In this document: in pieces, positions 1 to 6,670 of the stretch
Layout: each line of letters starts with the position of its first letter
How positions within the stretch are numbered: the first letter of the stretch is position 1
DNA from: JAWVZU01 sp033722075
GTDB taxonomy: Bacteria; Pseudomonadota; Gammaproteobacteria; Xanthomonadales; SZUA-38
Assembly: GCA_033722075.1 (NCBI GenBank)
Contig: JAWVZU010000123.1
Location: 1 to 11,200 of the forward strand
DNA: 11,200 nt
Direction of reading: 5' to 3'
Notes under the pieces: model-generated
What the model was told of the DNA's origin: nothing
Databases searched by the model: none
What the model saw: the letters and a program-made list of their open reading frames with translations, nothing else
Translations under genes and position numbers: made by a program

Positions 1-35
1 CGCAACGTTTCGGCACTGACGATCTGGTTTGACAT
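1..35 (-). CDS. Possible 5' end of a gene running off the left edge
   Basis: An ATG at 33-35 (minus strand) opens a frame reading MSNQIVSAETLR to the window edge. An AGGG lies 6 nt upstream of the ATG, and an AT-rich patch that could hold a promoter lies further upstream. The VSAE-x-L opening is reminiscent of the N-terminus of rhodanese-type sulfurtransferases, but twelve residues are far too few to assign a family. Orientation matches the rest of the window. The existence of the gene is an inference from start context only. Confidence 0.35.
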   Translation of the reverse strand, partial: MSNQIVSAETL

Positions 36-455
36 ATTCGACCCTAGCCCGAATGTTGCACCAATTTTGCTCCAATTTCGGAAATAACTTTTTTAAATCA
101 AGCACGTAGAATATTTTTCAAGCCTCAGACCAGGATACACTTTGTTCCGCGGCCGGTTTGTCGCCTCATCTCGCGAGTCATGTCGACCGATCCCCCTCAA
201 ACCGTGGAATAACCACGCATTCTCGGACGATCGCCCAATCTGACGGCGCGAGCTGAACCGACAAATCCGGAAATCGGTGCAACATCCGGGCTAGCCTCCG
301 TCGCCAATCTGACGATGTGGCCCCGGCAGCCCCAGTGCCGTCCGTCACAGCCGGTGGAAAATCGCACGATTTGGCACAGTCACATGCAATTGGACGCCGG
401 TGCCGCAGCGAAGGTCGCGCTGCTGTCTTGGAGCAGCAGGAAAAGCAACCCGAAT
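36..455. other. Intergenic stretch without a recognisable gene
   Basis: About 420 bases separate the putative left-edge gene from the end of the efflux gene. Open frames here are extensions of antisense shadows of the efflux gene and have no recognisable domain. I see no tRNA, rRNA or insertion-sequence end. The left third is AT-rich and the remainder has ordinary GC-rich composition. A short direct repeat, AATCTGACG, occurs near 236 and 307, of unclear meaning. Confidence 0.5.
92..121 (-). promoter_or_regulatory. Weak sigma-70-like promoter candidate in an AT-rich patch
   Basis: On the minus strand TTGAAA (116-121) is followed after 18 nt by TTTAAA (92-97), inside a patch from about 61 to 120 that is much richer in A and T than its surroundings. 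It would drive the putative gene that starts at 35, with a leader of about 50 nt. The match to consensus is modest (5/6 and 4/6), and AT-rich DNA yields such matches by chance. Confidence 0.2.
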
Positions 456-1361
456 TCAGGGTCGATCGCGAAGCATCTGGTCGGCGGACACCACGGTGAC
501 GGTTTCGCGCAGTTCCGCCTGCAGGGTGGGATGGTGGATCTCGAAGCGCCGCTTCAGCATCTCCTGGGCAACCGCCAGGATCGCCGGCCAGCGCTCGATT
601 CGGTCGATCACGAGATGGGCGGACAGTGCCGGGTGCCGACTGCCCAGGGTCCAGATATGCAGATCGTGGACCTCGCCGACGCCCTCGATCTCGGCGAGCG
701 ATGCGCCGATCTCCTCCATCTGCAGATGGCGCGGAACGCCCTCCATCAGGACATGGACCACATCCCGCAACAGCCGCAGACTGGAGGCGAGGATCAACAG
801 CGCGATGACCAGCGAAAGCAGCGGATCGATCGGCATCCACCCGGTCGTCCAGATCACGATGCCCGCTGCGAGCGCGCCGACCGACCCCAGCAGGTCGCCG
901 ATCACGTGCAACAGGGCCCCACGAACGTTCAAGGTCTGTTCTCCACGGTGCAGAACCCAGGCAACCACCAGGTTGACCACCAGGCCGATGGCGGCAACGA
1001 CCATTACGGCCACACCTTTCACGGGCGTAGGATCCTGGAGCCGCCCGACCGCCGCGAACACGATAGCCACCACCAGCCCCACCATGAATACGGCGTTGAA
1101 CAAGGCGCCGAGGACCTCGGCACGCTTCAGACCATAGCTGTGCCGAGCGGAAGGGGGTCTAGTGCTCAACCAGGCGGCGATCGCCCCGATGCCCAGGGCC
1201 GCCGAATCGGTCAACATATGGACCGCGTCGCTGAGAAGCGCCAGGGATCCGGCCCACCACCCGGCAACCGCCTCGACGGCCGCGAAGGCAATGGTGAATA
1301 GCAGCGCGCCCAGCAGCGTCTTCTGGCTGCTGCTGGTGCCGTGAGCGTGGTCGTGACCCAT
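456..1361 (-). CDS. Cation diffusion facilitator (CzcD/ZitB-type zinc/cadmium efflux protein)
   Basis: A 301-residue inner-membrane protein expected to export Zn2+, and perhaps Cd2+ or Co2+, in exchange for protons. It starts with a histidine-rich cytoplasmic tail (MGHDHAHG) and continues with about six hydrophobic segments between residues 15 and 195. The intramembrane metal site is visible as D45-AV-H48-MLT-D52 in the second segment and H152-VIG-D156 in the fifth, the HD/HD arrangement of zinc-type family members. The C-terminal part, from about residue 210, contains VHDLHIWTLGS, typical of the cytoplasmic metal-binding dimer domain of the CzcD/ZitB subgroup. Length is normal for the family. 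No good Shine-Dalgarno sequence precedes the ATG, and a -10-like TATCCT sits 6 nt upstream, so leaderless translation is possible. It lies 341 bp downstream of glmS on the same strand, separated by repeats, and is probably a separate unit. Metal specificity is inferred. Confidence 0.93.
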   Translation of the reverse strand: MGHDHAHGTSSSQKTLLGALLFTIAFAAVEAVAGWWAGSLALLSDAVHMLTDSAALGIGAIAAWLSTRPPSARHSYGLKRAEVLGALFNAVFMVGLVVAIVFAAVGRLQDPTPVKGVAVMVVAAIGLVVNLVVAWVLHRGEQTLNVRGALLHVIGDLLGSVGALAAGIVIWTTGWMPIDPLLSLVIALLILASSLRLLRDVVHVLMEGVPRHLQMEEIGASLAEIEGVGEVHDLHIWTLGSRHPALSAHLVIDRIERWPAILAVAQEMLKRRFEIHHPTLQAELRETVTVVSADQMLRDRP

Positions 1362-1367
1362 CGGTTC

Positions 1368-1376
1368 AGGATAGCA
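1368..1376 (-). promoter_or_regulatory. Extended -10 candidate for the efflux gene
   Basis: On the minus strand TGC-TATCCT (TATCCT at 1368-1373) ends 6 nt before the ATG at 1361. No convincing -35 element is seen at 16-18 nt. If real, transcription would begin at or next to the A of the ATG, giving a leaderless mRNA and explaining the lack of a ribosome-binding site. The hexamer matches consensus at only 4 of 6 positions. Confidence 0.25.
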
Positions 1377-1401
1377 AAAGCTGGTCTGCTGCTGCTCGGA
1401 G

Positions 1402-1645
1402 TAAGAGCGGTGAACAGGAAATCAGGAAAGACGGAAAATGGGGATTGCTTCCCGATGGCTAAAGCGGAAACATCTGATCAGGACGGGAACCATGAAGACG
1501 TGACGCCGTGAAGCATGCCCCTCTCCGCGGGATTAGCTCATTGAATAATCGATATTTTTCTTCACGCCTTCATGCCTTCATGGTTCCGCTTTAATCCGCG
1601 CAGCGGCCTTTCCCGTCTTTCCCGCTTTCCTGTTGGCCGCTCTTA
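1402..1645. repeat. Imperfect ~245-bp inverted repeat (MITE-like or dispersed intergenic element)
   Basis: The outer arms 1402-1434 and 1613-1645 are reverse complements at 29 of 33 positions (TAAGAGCGG...GGAAAGACGG). Further inward, TAAAGCGGA at 1460-1468 pairs with TCCGCTTTA at 1585-1593, and GGAACCATGAAG at 1486-1497 pairs exactly with CTTCATGGTTCC at 1576-1587. The right half also contains three tandem 8-nt units (TTCACGCC, TTCATGCC, TTCATGGT) at 1561-1584. No protein-coding frame is evident inside. It fills most of the gap between glmS and the efflux gene. I see no clear target-site duplication at its ends. Its identity as a mobile or dispersed element is inference. Confidence 0.6.
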
Positions 1646-1646
1646 G

Positions 1647-1670
1647 GCCACCTCACCCCCAACCCCTCTC
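1647..1670. repeat. CCTCACCCCC-type intergenic repeat, copy A
   Basis: A 24-nt block that recurs at 5029-5052 with 23 of 24 bases identical; the single difference is A/G after the C run. This copy lies just beyond the glmS stop codon and forms the left side of a hairpin with 1681-1689. The pairing of pyrimidine-rich CCCCTCTCC with its complement resembles dispersed intergenic elements found in many proteobacteria. Function is unknown. Confidence 0.55.
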
Positions 1671-1689
1671 CCCCAAAGGCGGAGAGGGG
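1663..1689 (-). terminator. Hairpin 13 nt after glmS, possible transcription end
   Basis: CCCCTCTCC at 1663-1671 and GGAGAGGGG at 1681-1689 form a perfect 9-bp GC-rich stem, with two further C-G pairs possible in the 9-nt loop. It begins shortly after the glmS TAA (1703-1705), where a terminator would be expected. In the direction of transcription it is followed by a G-rich run and not by a U-run, so it is not a classical intrinsic terminator. It may instead protect the mRNA 3' end or simply be part of the repeat. Confidence 0.35.
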
Positions 1690-1702
1690 AGACAACCGGC
1701 TA

Positions 1703-3532
1703 TTACTCGACGGTGACGGACTTGGCCAGATTGCGTGGCTTGTCCACGTCGGTGCCCTTGATCACCGCCACGTGGTAGGCCAACAGCTGGAGCGGAATGG
1801 TCATCACGATCGGCGAGATGAAGTCGGCGGAGTGCTGCACCGTGAGGATATGACCGCGGTCCAGCCTGATGTCTCCCGCAGACTCGGCATCGGCAATTAC
1901 GAACAGTTCGCCGCCCCGGGCCCGAACTTCCGCCATGTTCGACTTCAGCTTCTCCAGCAGATCGTCACCCGGCGCCACGGCGATGACCGGCATGGCTTCG
2001 TCCACCAGCGCCAACGGTCCGTGCTTCAATTCGCCGGCCGGATAGGCTTCCGCGTGGATGTAGGAAATCTCCTTCAGTTTCAGCGCTCCTTCCATGGCGA
2101 TCGGGTAATGGATGCCACGGCCCAGGAACAAGGCGTGGCGCTTCGGCCCGAACGCCCCGGCAAGGGCTTCGATTTCCGGGTCCAGTTCCAGGGCGCTCTT
2201 CAGTGCAGATGGAAGCCCCTCCAGTTCCGCACAATGGGTCGCCACTGCGCTCGGATCCACGCCTTCCTGAAGGGCTTTCTGCAGTGCCACCAGCGCCAGA
2301 GCGGTGAGCTGGGTGGTGAACGCCTTGGTGGACGCCACGCCGATCTCGGGCCCTGCACGGGTCATGAAAGCCGCGTCACTCTCTCGGACCAGACTGGACT
2401 CGGGCACATTGCAGATGGCCAGCGAACCGATGAAGCCGCGCTCTTTGGCCAGGCGCAGGGCCGCCAGCGTATCCGCCGTCTCCCCGGACTGGGAGATCGT
2501 CACGAACAGGCAATCGGGGGGCACGACGGCCGTACGATAGCGATATTCGCTGGCCACCTCCACGGCGCAAGGAATGCCCGCAAAAGACTCGAACCAGTGC
2601 CGGGCCACCAGACCCGCGTGAAAGCTGGTGCCACAGGCGATGATCTGGATTGCCCGCGCCGGCTTCAGCAGTTCTTCGATCTGTTTCCCGAGCAGCGGCC
2701 GCGCCGGATCAACGGCGATTCTTCCCTGCAGCGTCTCGGAAACCGACGTGGCCTGCTCGAAGATTTCCTTGAGCATGAAATGCCGGTACTTGCCACGATC
2801 CACCGCCTCGGCACTCAGTTCCGATTCCTTGACCGGTCGCTTGACCGCTTTGCCCGACGTATCGAAGACAGCCACCGCATCGCGCCGGACTTCGACGACA
2901 TCGCCATCCTCGAGGTAGATGAACCGATTGGTCACCGGCAGGAGGGCCTGCGAATCGGAAGCCAGGAAATTCTCGTCAAACCCGAGGCCCGCGACCAGCG
3001 GGCTGCCCAGCCGCGCACCAAGAATGCGGTCCGGATCGCGCCGATCGAGCACCGCAATTGCGAACGCACCATGGAGACGCTTGATGGAAGCAATGACCGC
3101 TTCCCGCAAATCGTCTCCTTCGCTCATTCGGTACTCAACCAGGTGGGCAATGACCTCCGTATCGGTCTCGGACTCGAACTCGTAGCCCAATTCGGTCAAT
3201 TCGGCCTTCAGTTCTTCATGGTTCTCGATGATGCCGTTATGCACCACGGCCACATTGCCGCGGGAGATGATGGGGTGCGCGTTTCCGGCCGTCGGCGATC
3301 CGTGGGTCGCCCAGCGAGTATGGGCGATGCCGATCGGAGCGGAGAGCTTGGCATCACGTTGAAGCTTCTCCAGTTCGGCAACCTTGCCGGCCGTTCGGAG
3401 ACGTTCGAGGTCATTTTCCGACTGAACGCAGATGCCGGCAGAATCGTAACCGCGGTATTCGAGTGCCCGCAGCCCGGCGATGAGGATCTCGACTACGTTT
3501 CTGTTCGCTACCGCTCCGACAATTCCGCACAT
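1703..3532 (-). CDS. glmS: Glutamine-fructose-6-phosphate aminotransferase (isomerising)
   Basis: This cytoplasmic enzyme converts fructose-6-phosphate and glutamine to glucosamine-6-phosphate and glutamate, the first committed step toward UDP-GlcNAc. Its 609 residues equal the length of the E. coli enzyme. The N-terminal glutaminase domain (about 1-240) begins MCGIVGAV, so Cys2 becomes the N-terminal nucleophile after Met removal. HTRWATHG at 71-78 and HNG around 98-100 are the expected glutamine-site motifs. Two SIS sugar-phosphate isomerase domains follow: the first has CGTSFHAG (300-307) and the phosphate loop SQSGET (347-352); the second has EGALKLKEIS (481-490) and ELKHGP (501-506). The C-terminus LAKSVTVE carries the lysine that contacts the sugar. 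The ATG lies 11 nt after glmU, and an AGGA overlapping the glmU stop serves as ribosome-binding site, so the two are translationally close. No ribozyme-like leader is present, and the short spacer leaves no room for one. Confidence 0.98.
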   Translation of the reverse strand: MCGIVGAVANRNVVEILIAGLRALEYRGYDSAGICVQSENDLERLRTAGKVAELEKLQRDAKLSAPIGIAHTRWATHGSPTAGNAHPIISRGNVAVVHNGIIENHEELKAELTELGYEFESETDTEVIAHLVEYRMSEGDDLREAVIASIKRLHGAFAIAVLDRRDPDRILGARLGSPLVAGLGFDENFLASDSQALLPVTNRFIYLEDGDVVEVRRDAVAVFDTSGKAVKRPVKESELSAEAVDRGKYRHFMLKEIFEQATSVSETLQGRIAVDPARPLLGKQIEELLKPARAIQIIACGTSFHAGLVARHWFESFAGIPCAVEVASEYRYRTAVVPPDCLFVTISQSGETADTLAALRLAKERGFIGSLAICNVPESSLVRESDAAFMTRAGPEIGVASTKAFTTQLTALALVALQKALQEGVDPSAVATHCAELEGLPSALKSALELDPEIEALAGAFGPKRHALFLGRGIHYPIAMEGALKLKEISYIHAEAYPAGELKHGPLALVDEAMPVIAVAPGDDLLEKLKSNMAEVRARGGELFVIADAESAGDIRLDRGHILTVQHSADFISPIVMTIPLQLLAYHVAVIKGTDVDKPRNLAKSVTVE

Positions 3533-3541
3533 GCTGGATGG

Positions 3542-3545
3542 TCCT
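3542..3545 (-). promoter_or_regulatory. glmS ribosome-binding site overlapping the glmU stop
   Basis: On the minus strand the sequence TAGGA contains both the glmU TAG stop (3544-3546) and an AGGA Shine-Dalgarno core, 9 nt before the glmS ATG. This spacing fixes the glmS start. It also suggests that ribosomes finishing glmU favour initiation on glmS. Confidence 0.6.
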
Positions 3546-4932
3546 ATGTCTTGTCCCTGGATTTCTTGGTTGGCCTGGTCCAGCCTTCCACGCTGATCTG
3601 CTTCGCCCGGCTCAACGTCAGTTGACCGTCCGGCGCGTCCTTCGTGATCGTCGAGCCCGCCCCGATCGTCGCACCGGCACCGACCTTGACCGGCGCGACC
3701 AGCTGGGTATCCGAACCGATGAAGGCGCCGTCGCCGATCTCGGTCCGATACTTGTTCGCGCCGTCGTAATTGCAGGTTATCGTCCCGGCGCCGATGTTGA
3801 CCTTCGCGCCCACCCAGGCGTCTCCGACATAGCTCAGGTGATTGACCTTGCTGCCGGGGCCGATCTCGGCTTTCTTGGTTTCGACGAAATTGCCGATCTT
3901 TGAACCGGCTGCGAGTCGGGTGCCGGGACGCAACCGGGCGAAAGGCCCGATATCACAGTCCCCTTCGGTCACCACCCCTTCGAGCACGCTGTGGGGATGT
4001 ACGCGGGTGTCCGGACCAAGATCACAGTCGGTCAGAACGCAATGCGGACCGATGCGGCACCCGGACCCCAGCCGATTTTCGCCCTCGAAGACGCAACCGA
4101 CATCGATTTCCACCTCGCCGTCGACGGTCAGGTCGCCGCGCACGTCGATCCGCGCAGGGTCGGCAAGGCTGACCCCCTCGTTGCACAGCGCGTGAGCCAG
4201 CCGCAGCTGGAAGATTCGCTCGACCCCGGCCAGCTGAAACCGGTCATTGACCCCAAGGATCTCGTCCGCATCCCCGGCCGCCATCGCGTGGATCTTCACC
4301 TTCTCGGCCCGGGCCAGCTCGACGATATCGGTCAGATAGTATTCGCCCTGAGCGTTATCGGTGCCCAGCGCATCGAGCCATACCGCAAGACGCTCCTGCG
4401 GAGCAATCATCATCCCGCTGTTGATCTCGCTGATCTGAAGCACTTCCCAGTCCGCATCGCGGTGTTCGACGATGCGTTTCACATGGCCCAGGTTGTCGCG
4501 CACGATGCGCCCGTAGCCGCTGGGATCGTCGAGGTGAGCGGTCAGGATCGACAGACCCGTAGCGTCGACGCTTTCCATCAGGGCCCGCAGCGTACCGGTA
4601 CGGATGAGCGGCGTGTCGCCCAGCAAGACGAGAACCCGGCTTCCCGCGGGAATCGCCGGGAGCGCCATCATGACCGCATGCCCGGTGCCCAGCTGCTCCT
4701 GCTGGTGGACCCAGGTGATCTCGGGATCGGGAAAAGCCTCCCGGACGAGGTCGGCGCCGTGCCCGACAACGACATGCAGCCCCTCCGGATCCAGGCCGCG
4801 CGCGGCGCTCAGGACGTGAGCCAGCATCGGCTGGCGAGCCACCTTCGCCAGGACCTTGGGCCGATCCGACTTCATGCGCTTGCCTTGACCGGCTGCCAGA
4901 ACGACCACGTGCAATTGTTCACTCATCGGCAT
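3544..4932 (-). CDS. glmU: Bifunctional GlmU: glucosamine-1-phosphate N-acetyltransferase / GlcNAc-1-phosphate uridylyltransferase
   Basis: This enzyme acetylates glucosamine-1-phosphate with acetyl-CoA, then transfers UMP from UTP to give UDP-GlcNAc for peptidoglycan and lipopolysaccharide. The N-terminal pyrophosphorylase domain (about 7-230) shows the nucleotide-binding loop LAAGQGKRMKSDRPKVL at 12-28 (K where E. coli has T in GxGTRM), GTGHA at 82-86, GDTPL at 105-109 with the metal-binding Asp106, and GVND at 227-230. The C-terminal acetyltransferase domain (about 255-455) is a hexapeptide-repeat left-handed beta helix, with NHLSYVGD at 364-371 supplying the catalytic His365 and NIGAGTITCNYDG near the acetyl-CoA site. 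Length (462) is normal. The first ATG gives MPMSEQ; a second ATG at 4926 has GGGG 6 nt upstream and gives MSEQLHVVVLAAG, so a start two codons later is equally plausible. It heads a two-gene operon with glmS. Confidence 0.98.
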   Translation of the reverse strand: MPMSEQLHVVVLAAGQGKRMKSDRPKVLAKVARQPMLAHVLSAARGLDPEGLHVVVGHGADLVREAFPDPEITWVHQQEQLGTGHAVMMALPAIPAGSRVLVLLGDTPLIRTGTLRALMESVDATGLSILTAHLDDPSGYGRIVRDNLGHVKRIVEHRDADWEVLQISEINSGMMIAPQERLAVWLDALGTDNAQGEYYLTDIVELARAEKVKIHAMAAGDADEILGVNDRFQLAGVERIFQLRLAHALCNEGVSLADPARIDVRGDLTVDGEVEIDVGCVFEGENRLGSGCRIGPHCVLTDCDLGPDTRVHPHSVLEGVVTEGDCDIGPFARLRPGTRLAAGSKIGNFVETKKAEIGPGSKVNHLSYVGDAWVGAKVNIGAGTITCNYDGANKYRTEIGDGAFIGSDTQLVAPVKVGAGATIGAGSTITKDAPDGQLTLSRAKQISVEGWTRPTKKSRDKT

Positions 4933-4956
4933 CCCCGAGCGGAATTTCCTTGCGCG

Positions 4957-4962
4957 ATTCTA
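4957..4962 (-). promoter_or_regulatory. Candidate -10 element for glmU-glmS
   Basis: TAGAAT on the minus strand matches the sigma-70 -10 consensus at 5 of 6 positions and lies 24 nt upstream of the first glmU ATG. The hexamer 17 nt further upstream (CGGCCA) is a poor -35, so activity is uncertain. The position, in the gap between the Chp genes and glmU, is where a separate promoter for the amino-sugar operon would be expected. Confidence 0.3.
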
Positions 4963-5028
4963 ACGCGGTTGAGACAGATTGGCCGAACGGCGAAGCAATC
5001 CGGAGAAGCGGAAGACGGGAACGGGGAT

Positions 5029-5061
5029 GCCACCTCACCCCCGACCCCTCTCTCCCAGAGG
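5029..5061. repeat. CCTCACCCCC-type intergenic repeat, copy B
   Basis: Bases 5029-5052 match 1647-1670 at 23 of 24 positions in the same orientation. The adjoining stem is shorter and weaker than in copy A: CCTCT at 5047-5051 pairs with AGAGG at 5057-5061 across a 5-nt loop. As in copy A, it lies a short distance past the end of a minus-strand gene (the cheW-like gene, stop at 5103). Two copies beyond gene ends suggest a dispersed element that settles in, or is tolerated in, 3' untranslated regions. Confidence 0.55.
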
Positions 5062-5102
5062 CTGAGGAAAGAAAAGCGGCTTCAGAAAGCGTCGCGTTTC
5101 GG

Positions 5103-5609
5103 CTAGGCGTCGTCCTCGCCTTCCTCGTCCTCGGTCTCGTCGTGGTAGATGAGCTGCAGCAGGTGTCTTTCGATCCCGTTGAGGTCCGGGATCAGGGCGT
5201 CTTCATCGTTGATCTGGACCTTGTACAGGACACCCTCGGGCAGGTCCTCCTGATCACCGTCGAACAGCAGGTTTTCGCTGCGGATCGCCGTGAGCCTTGG
5301 AAAACCCTGCGCAAGCAATGCCATGTAGGGCATCTTGTGGATTCCCCCGAACGCCTTGAGAATCGCAACCTTGGCACCTGACGTCTCCTCCTCTTCGGCC
5401 CGTCCCACCATCTTCGCGTAGGAGAAAAGCGGCATCCGCCAGCCGCGCCAGGTGACCAGGCCCAGCACCCATTCGGGGGCGTCTTCGGCCGGCATGGGAT
5501 CCCCATAGGTGATCACCTCCGACACGCAGGCGTTGGGTAGCAGAACCGACGCGTCGGTGAGGGGGATCAAGACCCCGCGAATTTCAGGGGCAAGTGTTGT
5601 CTGTTCCAT
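5103..5609 (-). CDS. chpC: CheW-like adaptor of the Chp chemosensory system (ChpC-like)
   Basis: A soluble adaptor of about 168 residues with a single CheW fold, which would link the ChpA kinase to the pilus chemoreceptor. Visible family features are VLLPNACVSEVI near residues 20-31, the GLVTWRGWRMPLFSY segment matching the CheW 'G-xxx-RG-xxxPv' core, and DALIPDLNGIERHLL near the C-terminus. It ends in an acidic tail (ETEDEEGEDDA). An in-frame GTG exists at 5615, but AAGGAG at 5619-5624 lies only 3 nt from it and 9 nt from the ATG at 5609, so the ATG is preferred. It is the third Chp gene in the operon, 53 nt after the cheB-like gene. Pseudomonas aeruginosa has two CheW homologues, PilI and ChpC; position after the methylesterase and length favour ChpC. 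Confidence 0.82.
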   Translation of the reverse strand: MEQTTLAPEIRGVLIPLTDASVLLPNACVSEVITYGDPMPAEDAPEWVLGLVTWRGWRMPLFSYAKMVGRAEEEETSGAKVAILKAFGGIHKMPYMALLAQGFPRLTAIRSENLLFDGDQEDLPEGVLYKVQINDEDALIPDLNGIERHLLQLIYHDETEDEEGEDDA

Positions 5610-5618
5610 GCTCACGCT

Positions 5619-5624
5619 CTCCTT
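5619..5624 (-). promoter_or_regulatory. Ribosome-binding site deciding the cheW-like start
   Basis: AAGGAG on the minus strand is a strong Shine-Dalgarno sequence with 9-nt spacing to ATG 5609, against only 3 nt to GTG 5615. It directly abuts the base of the hairpin at 5625-5659, so folding of that hairpin could influence its accessibility. Confidence 0.6.
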
Positions 5625-5659
5625 GAGCCCGGATTGCGCAGGTCTGCGCCTACGGGCTC
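5625..5659 (-). repeat. Nested inverted repeat between the cheB-like and cheW-like genes (REP-like)
   Basis: GAGCCCG (5625-5631) pairs with CGGGCTC (5653-5659), and inside this GCGCAG (5636-5641) pairs with CTGCGC (5644-5649). On the transcribed strand a GTAG tetranucleotide directly precedes the inner palindrome. Repetitive extragenic palindromes linked to REP-associated tyrosine transposases typically have a GTAG-type tetranucleotide at the foot of a hairpin, so this could be one such unit. It could also simply be an mRNA structure between two operon genes. Confidence 0.45.
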
Positions 5660-5662
5660 GCG

Positions 5663-6670
5663 TTAATGCTGCTCTATGCCGCGTTGATTGAGCCGATGCG
5701 CCAGCTGCATGGGCTCGGCCTGGAATTTCACGCCCCCCTGCTTGAGGGCGCCGTCCACCATCGAGCTGACGACACAGGTTTCCGGATCCTGGACCCAGAC
5801 CTCCCCGCCGCGCTCCATGACGGTTGCCGCGCCGGCGATCGCGTCCGATGCCATGCCGCTGAAGATGATCACGTTGGTACTCGCACCAAAACGCTCGATG
5901 GCATCACTGATCACCTGGTCGATATTCGGCGAATAGCTGGACTCGGTCATCAGCCGCGTCAGCCGTACCCTGTTCTCACGAGTCACCTGGAACGCTTTCC
6001 CCGGCGGAACCACGTAAACCCGCCCCGGCTTGAACGCCTCCCCGTCGATCGCAATTCGCACCGGCATCTTCGCCGACTGGTCCAGCTGCTGGCTCATCAG
6101 TTCGATGAATTCCTGGCCGATGTGCTGCACCAGGACCATGCAGAACGGCAGGTCGGGCTTCAGCTCGCCGAGAAAGGCACGCATCGCTTCCGGGCCACCG
6201 ATCGAAGCGGCGAAGACCCACAATTCGACGTCTGCGGTATCCTCGCCGACGGCCTCCGTATCGAGCCGCTCAAGAGGGATCGGTCCCGAAGGCTTCGCCG
6301 GGTACACGTCATCGCTCTTGTTGATCTTGGCAGCCAGGTGCCTCGCCCAGCGTGCCCGCGCCGGGCCGATCAAGCGCGCCGACGCCTCGGCGTCGTTGAA
6401 GATCAGCTGGCCGCGATACTCGAGCAGGCTGTCGAACAGTTCCTTCTTGCGAAACAGCGAGGGCTCCAGGTTCACGATCAGGACCGGCTCGCCTATTTCC
6501 AGGCCGGCTTCGACGTCGGCGATCCTGAGCTCGGTCGAGACCACCCCACCGGCCGCCGCCACGGCCCCGCGTAGTGGCTCGCGAAAATCCTCGTCCTGAA
6601 ACAGGATCGCCGCCTCGAATTCCTCCGGATTGGCCTCAGTCAGCCCCAACGGCCTCTTCCAGGAGCTCAT
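5663..6670 (-). CDS. chpB: CheB-like protein-glutamate methylesterase of the Chp system (ChpB-like)
   Basis: A 335-residue protein expected to demethylate glutamates on the pilus chemoreceptor (PilJ-type), resetting its sensitivity. The C-terminal domain (about 148-335) has the CheB catalytic triad: Ser156 in FAASIGGPEA, His183 in LVQHIGQEF and Asp276 in FSGMASDAIAG, the last a variant of the usual TGMGxDGA. The N-terminal region (about 17-100) has the outline of a receiver domain but a degenerate one: the strand that should carry the phospho-acceptor reads LIVNLEP, with Asn67 at the likely Asp position, and no acidic pair or late Lys is evident. The ATG at 6670 lies inside the end of chpA, a 35-bp overlap implying translational coupling. 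No later start keeps the N-terminal domain. P. aeruginosa ChpB is the closest named counterpart in gene order, which is why I use that symbol; regulation by phosphorylation looks unlikely. Confidence 0.88.
   Translation of the reverse strand: MSSWKRPLGLTEANPEEFEAAILFQDEDFREPLRGAVAAAGGVVSTELRIADVEAGLEIGEPVLIVNLEPSLFRKKELFDSLLEYRGQLIFNDAEASARLIGPARARWARHLAAKINKSDDVYPAKPSGPIPLERLDTEAVGEDTADVELWVFAASIGGPEAMRAFLGELKPDLPFCMVLVQHIGQEFIELMSQQLDQSAKMPVRIAIDGEAFKPGRVYVVPPGKAFQVTRENRVRLTRLMTESSYSPNIDQVISDAIERFGASTNVIIFSGMASDAIAGAATVMERGGEVWVQDPETCVVSSMVDGALKQGGVKFQAEPMQLAHRLNQRGIEQH

Noticed and set aside
420..439. CTGCTG/CAGCAG inverted repeat 16 nt after the efflux gene stop, as a terminator
   Set aside because: The stem is only 6 bp with an 8-nt loop and no U-run follows, so it is not convincing as an intrinsic terminator.
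178..840. A 220-codon minus-strand frame extending past the efflux gene
   Set aside because: It mostly overlaps the efflux gene in another frame. Its translation is low-complexity Arg/Ala/Gly-rich, and the non-overlapping part (178-455) shows no recognisable domain or start.
315..1301. A 328-codon plus-strand open frame and overlapping shorter ones
   Set aside because: They lie antisense to the cation diffusion facilitator gene, whose protein has clear family motifs. The plus-strand translation is Gln/His/Arg-rich with no domain, as expected for shadow frames in GC-rich DNA.
1772..3625. A 617-codon plus-strand frame
   Set aside because: It is exactly antisense to glmS, which is beyond doubt. 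The frame stays open because of GC-rich codon use and its product has no recognisable features.
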